A stretch of DNA of 32,258 nt from Elusimicrobiota bacterium (GTDB lineage Bacteria > Elusimicrobiota > Elusimicrobia > Elusimicrobiales > Elusimicrobiaceae). The position numbers were made by a program, and so were the translations under genes. The notes under the pieces were generated by a model. The model was not told the origin of the DNA. It saw nothing but the letters and a program-made list of their open reading frames with translations, and did not search any database. This document shows, one piece after another, positions 17,244-23,964 of the stretch; the stretch's first letter is position 1, and each line of letters opens with the position of its first letter. The stretch is from assembly GCA_012523635.1 (NCBI GenBank), contig JAAYTX010000038.1, positions 1-32,258 on the forward strand, written 5' to 3'.

Positions 17244-17252
17244 ATTCTAGCA
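17244..17252 (-). promoter_or_regulatory. Extended -10 element for the CPBP gene
   Basis: The reverse strand reads TGCTAGAAT, 13 bases before the ATG at 17230. The predicted leader is about seven bases long without a ribosome site. It faces a rightward TATAAT at 17271. Confidence 0.45.
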
Positions 17253-17270
17253 CTTTGCCCCGACGTATTC

Positions 17271-17276
17271 TATAAT
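17271..17276 (+). promoter_or_regulatory. -10 element for the secreted-protein/SGNH operon
   Basis: A perfect TATAAT ends 15 bases before the ATG at 17292, the same geometry as the VOC gene. The predicted leader of about nine bases lacks a Shine-Dalgarno. Confidence 0.45.
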
Positions 17277-17291
17277 AAGCGAAACGATACT

Positions 17292-17759
17292 ATGTCCCCC
17301 CTTATTCTATTCATGGCAAGCCTGTTTCTGTCTCCGGCCGGGGCGCAGTGCGTGTCGGTATCCACACAGGCAGCCGCCCAGCTTCCACCTCAAAACGCCG
17401 AGCAAAACTCGCCAAGAATTGGCGGGATGGCCATACTGAAAGGCACTCCGGAACCTGAGTACATGTGGCAAGCCCATAACCCGGACCCATTTAATGAACT
17501 CAAGGATCGTTTCGGGTCGCAAAACATACTCGACTTGGTGGAATACAGCCAAAACGCCTTGGCTCCGCAAGCCGTGGACATTTCAGGTCTTGAAGACAAA
17601 CCCGTTGACCTTTCGCTACGCCTAAAGCCCAAACAGCAATATAAAGGCGAAACTTTGGCGGCTCCGGTCCCGCCCCCGGTGACTAGCCCCCAAAAAGCAC
17701 TTCCGCCGCCTAAAAATAACCCCAAACCGCAAATCGTGCCGCGCAAAAACTCAAAATGA
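17292..17759 (+). CDS. Secreted proline-rich protein of unknown function
   Basis: A 155-residue protein that I do not recognise. Residues 1-18 look like a signal peptide (hydrophobic LILFMASLFL then SPAGA). The body contains a mixed region around WQAHNPDPFNELKDRFG and a C-terminal tail rich in proline and lysine (about 120-155). It is the first gene of a coupled trio: its stop overlaps the next start as ATGA. By position it is likely to be exported together with the two anchored SGNH proteins downstream. An in-frame start at 17241 would span the promoter and was not used. Confidence 0.6.
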   Translation: MSPLILFMASLFLSPAGAQCVSVSTQAAAQLPPQNAEQNSPRIGGMAILKGTPEPEYMWQAHNPDPFNELKDRFGSQNILDLVEYSQNALAPQAVDISGLEDKPVDLSLRLKPKQQYKGETLAAPVPPPVTSPQKALPPPKNNPKPQIVPRKNSK

Positions 17760-18751
17760 TCAGAAACCTCATTGTGCTGCTTTGCGCATTGTTTTTGACC
17801 GCGGAACTTGCTGTTCGCATTTCAAGCATTGATACGCTGATGCTCAAGCCCCTTCTCTATTATCAGGGCTCCGACCCTGCGGCACATGAGCCTTCACCCA
17901 ACCCAGAACGCATTTATCAGCTCAAACCCGGCGCGCGCACCCGCACTACGGAATTCATGAAGCCAGTCTCCGTCAACAGCCTGGGGTTTCGCGGAACCGG
18001 GCATCCCGCGTCCAAAACACCCGGCACGACAAGAGTCATCTGCCTTGGAGGCTCCACCACCTACGGAGCCGCTGTAGCCGACAACGAAACTTTCCCGTAT
18101 TATCTCGAAGAGATTCTCAACAAAAAATATAAAGGCAAATTCGAAGTCTGGAACGCAGGACTATGCGCCTATGTGCTATCAGGTGAAATCGCATATGCTA
18201 GAGAAATTATCGCGAAATACGATCCTGACATACTGATTTTCCAATATGCAAACGTCGGAAGGCGTCCTTTCCTGCCAGGCATGCGGCATTCTCCATATTT
18301 CCGAAGCAATCCAGAACTGTTTATCGAAAACCTGCGCTATATTCCATTTCCAAACAGCCCGCTGTCGCTCTGGCTGCTGCGCCACAGCGCGGCCTACAGG
18401 TGCGCTGTGGTGCTGGCAAACTGCTTTATGTTCATGCCTTCCAACAACCCGCAATATAACAGCGAAACGCCTAACATGGCCCGTTTTTCCTCGTTCTTCG
18501 CGGAAAACAGGAACCGCATAAAAATTTTTATCATGCCATCCAAAGACTGGCATGACTCGCCCAGCGAAGAATTCAAAAAAATGCTCTCCGCAACCGGGGT
18601 AAGCGTGCTGGACATCTTCTCAGCTGGACGCCTGCCGCCCAACGCCTCTTCAGAGTACTATCTGACGCACCCCCCCGCTCACGTATATAAGTGGTATGCC
18701 GAAGCCATATCCGGAGAATTGAGCAAATACGGCGCGGTGTCTAAAAAATGA
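17756..18751 (+). CDS. SGNH/GDSL-hydrolase-like protein, membrane-anchored
   Basis: A 331-residue protein with an N-terminal hydrophobic helix (residues 4-18) that should anchor it outside the cytoplasm. Residue Ser100 lies in LGGSTTYG, the block I nucleophile motif of a large SGNH-hydrolase group, and Asn133 in WNAG fits block III. The last block is represented by THPPAHVYKWYAE, which keeps a histidine, but the usual Asp of D-x-x-H is not evident. Related proteins are esterases or O-acetyl transfer/removal enzymes of envelope polymers; the substrate is unknown. It overlaps both neighbours by four bases and has a tandem paralogue directly downstream. Confidence 0.72.
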   Translation: MIRNLIVLLCALFLTAELAVRISSIDTLMLKPLLYYQGSDPAAHEPSPNPERIYQLKPGARTRTTEFMKPVSVNSLGFRGTGHPASKTPGTTRVICLGGSTTYGAAVADNETFPYYLEEILNKKYKGKFEVWNAGLCAYVLSGEIAYAREIIAKYDPDILIFQYANVGRRPFLPGMRHSPYFRSNPELFIENLRYIPFPNSPLSLWLLRHSAAYRCAVVLANCFMFMPSNNPQYNSETPNMARFSSFFAENRNRIKIFIMPSKDWHDSPSEEFKKMLSATGVSVLDIFSAGRLPPNASSEYYLTHPPAHVYKWYAEAISGELSKYGAVSKK

Positions 18752-19758
18752 ATAAATCCGCCAAATTGCTCCTGCCAGTCGCGCTCCTATTGGTTGCCGG
18801 GGAAGCGGGAGTGCGCATCAGCAATGCGGACGCACGCCTTATGCGCCCGCTGCTGCGTTACCGCCACGCCGAACAAACCTGCTTGATACCGTCTGACAAC
18901 CCCGAACTGATATACAAACTGGCGCCAGGCACGGCGCTACAATCCGGTGGGAAACCGCCGGTAGTAATCAACGCTGACGGGATGCGGGACATCCCGCGTT
19001 CGACAGTCAAACCGGCAGGAATATACAGAATAATATGCCTGGGCGGGGACAACACCTTCGGTGAAAATATCAGCGTCCAAAACAGCTATCCTGCAGCTCT
19101 TGAAAAGATTCTCAACACAAAATATCGCGGCAAATTCGAGGTATGGAACGCCGGGGTCCCAAACGGCACTCTGGCTTATCAGACAGCCTGGGCCCGCGAC
19201 ATAGTAAAACTCTATTCCCCAGACCTGCTGTTGTTCCGCACCGGCGACAGGGGCCCGCGTGCCTTCATACGTGGCCAGCCAATAGCGCGCTACTTTTATG
19301 AAAATCCATCTCTATATCTTGAAAATCTGCGCTTTCTGCTGGTTCCCGCAAACAGCACACTGTACGACATTCTTCATAAAAGCGCGTTGTTTAGATTTAC
19401 GGAGGTCTTCTGCAACAACCTGATACTTATCAACCAGAACAACCCTCTTTTCAACCCAGACGGGTTCAGCTCGGACAGGCTGAACATCATTTACCTGTCA
19501 GACTATTTCAAGCAAAACCATGAAGTTCCCGCACTGCTACTGCTAAACGCCAATTTCCCAGGAGATGAATTGCGACAGATAACAGACCTCTGCGGGAAAA
19601 AATTGCCGCAAATCGTCGACTGCTTCACCAACCAATATCTTCCCATGAACGCCACTGATGAATATTTCATCAAGCGCCCGCCGGAACACGTGCACAAATG
19701 GTATGCCGAAAGCCTGGCGCGCGAACTGGAGCGACTGGGCTATGTCAGGAAAAAATAA
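18748..19758 (+). CDS. SGNH-hydrolase-like paralogue lacking the catalytic serine
   Basis: A 336-residue tandem paralogue of the preceding protein. Both share the anchor end (VRIS), the PLL-Y segment, the KY-GKFEVWNAG block (Asn135 region) and PPxHVxKWYAE near the end. The nucleophile block, however, reads LGGDNTFG, with Asp101 and Asn102 where the neighbour has Ser-Thr. A Ser-nucleophile reaction is therefore not possible at this site, suggesting a binding or regulatory partner of its active neighbour. The frame is intact over the full family length, so it is not a simple decayed copy. Its stop codon directly abuts the stop of the convergent trmO-like gene. Confidence 0.72.
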   Translation: MNKSAKLLLPVALLLVAGEAGVRISNADARLMRPLLRYRHAEQTCLIPSDNPELIYKLAPGTALQSGGKPPVVINADGMRDIPRSTVKPAGIYRIICLGGDNTFGENISVQNSYPAALEKILNTKYRGKFEVWNAGVPNGTLAYQTAWARDIVKLYSPDLLLFRTGDRGPRAFIRGQPIARYFYENPSLYLENLRFLLVPANSTLYDILHKSALFRFTEVFCNNLILINQNNPLFNPDGFSSDRLNIIYLSDYFKQNHEVPALLLLNANFPGDELRQITDLCGKKLPQIVDCFTNQYLPMNATDEYFIKRPPEHVHKWYAESLARELERLGYVRKK

Positions 19759-20529
19759 TCAGTATCCGGACAGGATTTTGAATCGCCGCACATCCGCTGC
19801 CGAACACGAAACCGCAGCGTTCGCCTTTCCGGACCTTACCGACAAGGCATAACCGGCGCCATCCAGCCTGCGGCAGCGCGCCCCGAAACCAAATAGCGCT
19901 TCCACGGCAACCGTGCAATCATTACCCCCGCGTACAGCCAGGGCCTTCCCGGCCATTGCGGGGGCCTGCCCGGTTTCGCGGATATATTTGAAAACCAGAG
20001 CCCCGGCCGCAAGATGTCCGGGCCTCAAATCCAGGAAATGGTTTTGCAGCAGGCGCATCAGTGTCCGCGCCAGGTTTTCGTCTGAAAGCAGCGCATATTT
20101 GCCGGAAAAATCCGGCGCGGCCGCGCACGGCACGCTGTCTATTCCAGGGGAATAGGACTTTATATCCGCCACCGGCGTGCCGTCTATCATGTCCAGCGCG
20201 GACAGGTACAGCCTCCTGCCCCGCACCTCAAGCAGGCGCGCGCAGGTCAGTGCCAGCGGGTTGGGCCTGTCCGGAGAACGCATTGCGAACACGCCGCGTT
20301 CCCGCAGCGAAGCCGAAATCTTCCTGGGCCGGGCCCGCAGGATGCTCCTGTCGGCGCGGTGCAGCCAGCCTAAAATCCATACATGGCTTTGTTCCCGCAG
20401 TCCCAGCATGGCTTTGGCATAGCGCGGCAGCACTTCCACCACGGCCGGGCTTCCGCCAAGGCCCATGCCGCCGCGCGACTTGACTCCGCTGCGCACATAA
20501 CCTACCGGTTTTATCATGGCGGCTTTCAT
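19759..20529 (-). CDS. TrmO-family (TsaA/YaeB) tRNA methyltransferase with FmdE-like C-terminal domain
   Basis: A 256-residue protein. Residues 1-145 match the TrmO beta-barrel family, which N6-methylates t6A37 of tRNA using SAM: IKPVGYVRS at the start, then HVWILGWLHRAD, MRSPDRPNPLALTCARLL and IDGTPVADIKSYSPGID. About 105 extra residues follow. Their pattern HFLDLRPGHLAAGALV then GNDCTVAVEALFGFG recalls FmdE (formylmethanofuran dehydrogenase subunit E-like) domains, which have a GH-G block and a C-x-VDA-x-x-x-x-TG block. The barrel call is firm; the FmdE call is a pattern judgement. The ATG directly follows the T-component stop and has AGGAG upstream, so it is the last gene of the ECF-type run. 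Confidence 0.75.
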   Translation of the reverse strand: MKAAMIKPVGYVRSGVKSRGGMGLGGSPAVVEVLPRYAKAMLGLREQSHVWILGWLHRADRSILRARPRKISASLRERGVFAMRSPDRPNPLALTCARLLEVRGRRLYLSALDMIDGTPVADIKSYSPGIDSVPCAAAPDFSGKYALLSDENLARTLMRLLQNHFLDLRPGHLAAGALVFKYIRETGQAPAMAGKALAVRGGNDCTVAVEALFGFGARCRRLDGAGYALSVRSGKANAAVSCSAADVRRFKILSGY

Positions 20530-21108
20530 TTAAACTCCTATGTCCCTTATAAAAAACAGCAGCGCTATCTGCTCAGCCTTCATCGCGGTGTTTCTCAGCA
20601 CCGCAGCCATGAAAACAGGCAGATCCGACAATAATCTTATCCCGCCTCGACCCGCACTGTAAAGAAGCCAGGTCTCGGCCAGGGCGCGCTTCACCATTCC
20701 GGAGGAGGCGGTAACCAAGGCTATCCGCAACCCGGTATTCCTTCCGCCGCAGCGTTCGGCGAACTCCACTATCTCGCGCAGGGAAAAGTTTCTGGAGACA
20801 AAAGCCGCCAGCACCGTGAAAACATACGCGTTCCCCAGTATCCGCATGCCCGAAGCAAACTGCGCCGCCGAATAGGGGCGGCCCAGCAGCAAAAATCCGT
20901 CCCCGGGAATGAAAAAGGGCATCAACAGCACGAAGAGCAGCAGCGGAATCCAGAATCTCAAAGAACCGAACTCGCGCAGAGCCCGCCAATCCCGCAAAGC
21001 CACCACAAGCGCGGCCCCCGCCAGCAGCAACGCGCCCGTATAACCGCCGCCCAGAATCAGCGAAGCGGCGAACAGTGCCAGCGCTGTCCAGAACACCTTA
21101 GCTTTCAT
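20530..21108 (-). CDS. ECF-type transporter T component (EcfT/CbiQ-like), short
   Basis: A 192-residue membrane protein with about five hydrophobic segments. Near the end SAGRGGIRLL and AEQIALLFFIRDIGV stand where T components have their two coupling-helix motifs (A-R-G/S type), the second changed to IRD. Usual T proteins are about 250 residues; this one stops immediately after the second motif. In ECF transporters this subunit links the paired ATPases to the substrate-binding S protein. The call depends mainly on the neighbouring S-like and double-ATPase genes, whose starts and stops overlap. The ATG is 11 bases inside the upstream gene. Confidence 0.65.
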   Translation of the reverse strand: MKAKVFWTALALFAASLILGGGYTGALLLAGAALVVALRDWRALREFGSLRFWIPLLLFVLLMPFFIPGDGFLLLGRPYSAAQFASGMRILGNAYVFTVLAAFVSRNFSLREIVEFAERCGGRNTGLRIALVTASSGMVKRALAETWLLYSAGRGGIRLLSDLPVFMAAVLRNTAMKAEQIALLFFIRDIGV

Positions 21109-21682
21109 ATTTTCCCAGCTGTTTGGCGACTTTAATGGTAAACAGACCCGCCGCAGCCCCGATAAGCAAATGTATTCCTATCCAGACCAGCACTATATAG
21201 CGCCACAGGTTCTCACCGAGGCCGAAGAAATCCTGGATGCTTTTAATCATGGCCATGTATGAGGCGAATATCCCCTGCCCGTAAACCACCCAGTTGAAAA
21301 TAAAAAAATGCGGTATCCCCTCGAGACAGCATAAAACGCAGGCCAGCAGCAGCGACCACCTGCGCGTCCCAAACAGGGACAGGGCCAGCTCCACCATCAT
21401 GCCTTCTATCAGTATCCCGGCTACAGGCCCCAGCTTGAACCCTCCTATTGAAATAAGCTTCACGCACAGCGCGGCCAGGCCGGTGGCCATTGTAGCGCCG
21501 ATGCGCGGGGTATAAAAACGCTCGATGCACATGACGGAAGCCCCGAAGCCGGCCATCAGCGCCCCGCGAAACGGGAAATGCACCATATGCAGGTAGCTGC
21601 CAAGGAAAGCTTCCGCCGCGCCCCAGAAGACGCCGAACAAAGTGGTGAATACCAGGAATCGTATCTTCTCACTGTTTCTCAT
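21098..21682 (-). CDS. Probable ECF transporter S component
   Basis: A 194-residue integral membrane protein with about six hydrophobic segments, including FLVFTTLFGVFWGAAEAFLG at the N-terminus and a glycine-rich helix near GILIEGMMVELALSLFG. Size, helix count and the position between the ATPase and the T component fit an S (substrate-binding) protein. I do not recognise it as BioY, ThiT, RibU, FolT, QueT or another named S family, so the substrate is unknown. The ATG at 21682 has GGAGAGGAC upstream and lies 14 bases inside the ATPase gene. A TTG at 21697 was not chosen. Confidence 0.6.
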   Translation of the reverse strand: MRNSEKIRFLVFTTLFGVFWGAAEAFLGSYLHMVHFPFRGALMAGFGASVMCIERFYTPRIGATMATGLAALCVKLISIGGFKLGPVAGILIEGMMVELALSLFGTRRWSLLLACVLCCLEGIPHFFIFNWVVYGQGIFASYMAMIKSIQDFFGLGENLWRYIVLVWIGIHLLIGAAAGLFTIKVAKQLGKYES

Positions 21683-22982
21683 GAACGTCCTCTCCAAGTT
21701 TAAGCAGGTCGCGGCATAAGGCCCTTACCAGCGGCTCGGTATGGGAAATGAAAATCGCGGCCCCGCCGTCCGCGCAATGGCGCGACAGCAGCGCGGCGCA
21801 GGCGGCAAGCCCCTGCGCGTCCACCGCGGAAAGGGACTCGTCCAGCACCAGTATTTTCGCGCCGCTGGCTATGGCGCACAAAAGCTGTGCCTTCTGCGCC
21901 TGTCCCCAACTCAACTGCGCTATCTCCAGATGCCCGCTCCCGCCAAGACCGATGCTCTCCATAACTGCGGACAGGTCTCCTCCGTACTCCGGGCAAATGC
22001 TGGCGGCCAGGTTTTCGCCCACAGTTCTGTAAAGCAGATTGTTATATGGATTATTGAGAACAAGCCGTATGTGTCCCCGCAGGGCCTTCACATCCGCCGG
22101 GGCGCCGAGCAGTCGCAATTTCCCTTCAAAACCGGGGTCCAGCCCCGCCAGTATGCGGGCCAGCGTCGTTTTTCCGCAGCCGTTTCGCCCGCACACTCCC
22201 AGTATGCCTCCGGCCTTCAACGAGAAAGATACACCCGAAAAAACACTTTGCCCGTTTTTGCTGCATTCAAGCCCTTCAGCCGAAAGCAAAATCTCGGCTG
22301 ACGAAAGCTGGCGTTCCACGGTAAAAGACGCATAGAAATCAGAGGGCATGGCATCGCACTGCTTCAGGGCTCCGTTCTCCAGCATCAGCCACCTGTCCAC
22401 CAGGGGGGCGAGCTGGCCCAGTTCATGCCCGAAAATCAGCACGCTGGCGCCGGCGGCCTTCAAGCGCCGCACCCGCTTCGCCAGAAGGGCTGCGTTTCCG
22501 GCATCCAGAAAAGCGTTGGGCTCGTCCAGCACAGTGACCTGGCTTTTAGAGCAGGCCAGCGCGCACGCCAGCACGAAATTCTGCTTTTCCCCGGAAGAAA
22601 GACTGTAAACCTTGCGCTCCAGCAAATGCCCGATGCCGCCGTCTGCAAAAGCCTCTTCGACGGAAGCAAAACGCGCCGACTGCGAGTATCTCAGGAAAAA
22701 GAGCATTTCCTCGCGCACGGAGTCGTTAAGCACCTGCGCATCCACGTTCTGCATCACATAAGCGTGGCGTGCCGAGGCGGATGATACGCTGCCCTCCATG
22801 TCGCCTCCGCCGAAGGCGGGCGACAGGCCTGCGATTATTGCGCCCAAAGTGCTTTTGCCAGCCCCGTTCTTGCCAAGCACAGCCACGCACTCGCCCGGGG
22901 ACATGGACAGGTCCAGCCCCTTCAGCACCGGCTTGCAAGCGCCTTTATAGCGGAAGCTCAGGCCGCGTATTTCAACAGACAT
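21669..22982 (-). CDS. Fused double ABC ATPase of an ECF-type transporter
   Basis: A 437-residue protein with two ABC nucleotide-binding domains in tandem. Domain 1 has Walker A GKNGAGKST (37-45), Q-loop MQN (about 77-79), signature LSSGE (128-132), Walker B VTVLDEP and a switch histidine in FGHE. Domain 2 has Walker A GRNGCGKTT (265-273), signature LSWGQ (357-361), Walker B ILVLDES and ISHTE. Domain 2 has Asn where the Q-loop glutamine is expected (VLNNP), so the two sites may be unequal. This matches the fused EcfA/EcfA' form used by solitary ECF transporters. The ATG lies 25 bases inside the upstream NTPase gene, with GAGG at suitable spacing. Confidence 0.85.
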   Translation of the reverse strand: MSVEIRGLSFRYKGACKPVLKGLDLSMSPGECVAVLGKNGAGKSTLGAIIAGLSPAFGGGDMEGSVSSASARHAYVMQNVDAQVLNDSVREEMLFFLRYSQSARFASVEEAFADGGIGHLLERKVYSLSSGEKQNFVLACALACSKSQVTVLDEPNAFLDAGNAALLAKRVRRLKAAGASVLIFGHELGQLAPLVDRWLMLENGALKQCDAMPSDFYASFTVERQLSSAEILLSAEGLECSKNGQSVFSGVSFSLKAGGILGVCGRNGCGKTTLARILAGLDPGFEGKLRLLGAPADVKALRGHIRLVLNNPYNNLLYRTVGENLAASICPEYGGDLSAVMESIGLGGSGHLEIAQLSWGQAQKAQLLCAIASGAKILVLDESLSAVDAQGLAACAALLSRHCADGGAAIFISHTEPLVRALCRDLLKLGEDVHEKQ

Positions 22983-23446
22983 CGCAAAGCGTCCTCAACG
23001 CTGTGTTCATCCAAATCAATGACTTTATACACACCAACGCCTATCATGCCGGCAGCTTGTTCCAGCAACTGCCGCCGGACCGTCATGAATATAAACTTGG
23101 GACCTGCCTTGGCCGCCGCCGCAAGCGCGTGGGAAAATCCGCCGCTGGCAGCCTCAAGCGGGCCGAACTCGTCCACGCACAGCACTCTGCGCCGCCTGTT
23201 GCGGATTATAAGCGACGACGCATATGCGAAACCTTCCGGCGAAGGCACCGGCCCCTTCGCGGTCAGCCTTACCAAAAGCTCGCGCCTTCCGCCCCGCAGG
23301 CTGGCGGCATAATAGCGCGTTTTGACTCCTCCGATGAATTCAGCCGGGGACAGCACTCCCCCGCAATCCGGCAGTCCGGCGCAGACGCGGCGCAAAAGTT
23401 CAGTCTTGCCCGAGTTCCGGGCCCCGGTTATCAGCACCAGCCGCAT
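22958..23446 (-). CDS. THEP1 / DUF2478-like nucleoside-triphosphatase
   Basis: A 162-residue P-loop NTPase: GARNSGKT at residues 8-15 and Walker B VLCVDEFGPLEAASGGF with Asp92-Glu93, the DE-G-x-x-E pattern of the THEP1 group. VRRQLLE about 30 residues later supplies the arginine block of this group. THEP1 proteins hydrolyse NTPs in vitro with unclear role, and the related DUF2478 members occur in molybdate-transport operons. Here it overlaps the ECF ATPase gene by 25 bases and the upstream release-factor-like gene by 47. ATG 23446 was chosen because the P-loop must sit near the N-terminus; the reading frame extends upstream without coding signal. Confidence 0.7.
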   Translation of the reverse strand: MRLVLITGARNSGKTELLRRVCAGLPDCGGVLSPAEFIGGVKTRYYAASLRGGRRELLVRLTAKGPVPSPEGFAYASSLIIRNRRRRVLCVDEFGPLEAASGGFSHALAAAAKAGPKFIFMTVRRQLLEQAAGMIGVGVYKVIDLDEHSVEDALRCLLKYAA

Positions 23447-23804
23447 CAGTCCTCTCCTGGGACGCACGAGAACGCCCCTTTCTTTTCCGTATCCTGTCCC
23501 GTTCAGCCAGGCGCGCGGAGGTTTGCGGAGAAACCAGCATCTCCACCCTGTCCGCCAGTTCGCGCAAGGCGAGAAATCTGTTAAGGGAACGCTTCCTCTC
23601 GCGCTGGCAACGCACCACAATCCCGTAACGGGGGTAGCGCAGATGCACGCAATTGCTTGTTTTGTTTATCTTCTGCCCCCCTTTGCCGCCACCGCGCGCG
23701 AAGTTCTCCTCCACCTCGGCCAGATTGATGCCCAGGCGCGTTATGCGCTCCCTCAGTTCAAGCAGTTTGGCGGGCCGGATATCCGGGCATTCCCTGAATT
23801 CCAT
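23400..23804 (-). CDS. Small release-factor-like protein with GGQ domain
   Basis: A 134-residue protein with a class I release-factor domain: RGGGKGGQKINKTSNCVHL, with the Gly-Gly-Gln catalytic motif at 42-44. There is no codon-recognition domain, and the C-terminus is rich in arginine and lysine, a design seen in ribosome-rescue hydrolases (ArfB and C12orf65/MTRFR types). It should release peptides from stalled ribosomes; the exact subgroup is not decided here. It heads the leftward run that leads into the NTPase and ECF genes, overlapping the NTPase by 47 bases, and is probably not functionally related to them. A TAGAAT hexamer six bases before the ATG could give a leaderless message. Confidence 0.82.
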   Translation of the reverse strand: MEFRECPDIRPAKLLELRERITRLGINLAEVEENFARGGGKGGQKINKTSNCVHLRYPRYGIVVRCQRERKRSLNRFLALRELADRVEMLVSPQTSARLAERDRIRKRKGRSRASQERTDAAGADNRGPELGQD

Positions 23805-23810
23805 GGCCAG

Positions 23811-23816
23811 ATTCTA
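23811..23816 (-). promoter_or_regulatory. -10-like element for the release-factor-like gene
   Basis: The reverse strand reads TAGAAT followed by six bases and the ATG at 23804. The ATG has no Shine-Dalgarno, so a leaderless transcript is possible. The 160-base gap to wbpB also contains AT-rich DNA near 23921-23937 that may hold the rightward promoter. Confidence 0.35.
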
Positions 23817-23964
23817 CTATTATTGCGGCCGACGCCGTCAGTGCTACCATCAACAGAATTAGTAACATCAGGCGTGACTGGAATACCCGCCGCGCGCCCA
23901 TTTCCGGCACGGCTTTTTTTGTAATATATACATATATGAAGTACCCCAAGGAGATTTCCTGATT

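Noticed and set aside
23400-23804. Full-length peptide chain release factor fragment (pseudogene)
   Set aside because: The frame starts at an ATG and ends with a basic tail at the length of known small GGQ rescue proteins, so it reads as a complete gene.
23936-23962. Eight-codon upstream reading frame before wbpB
   Set aside because: ATG at 23936 runs to a TGA at 23960, but it has no ribosome site and its sequence is explained by the wbpB Shine-Dalgarno region.
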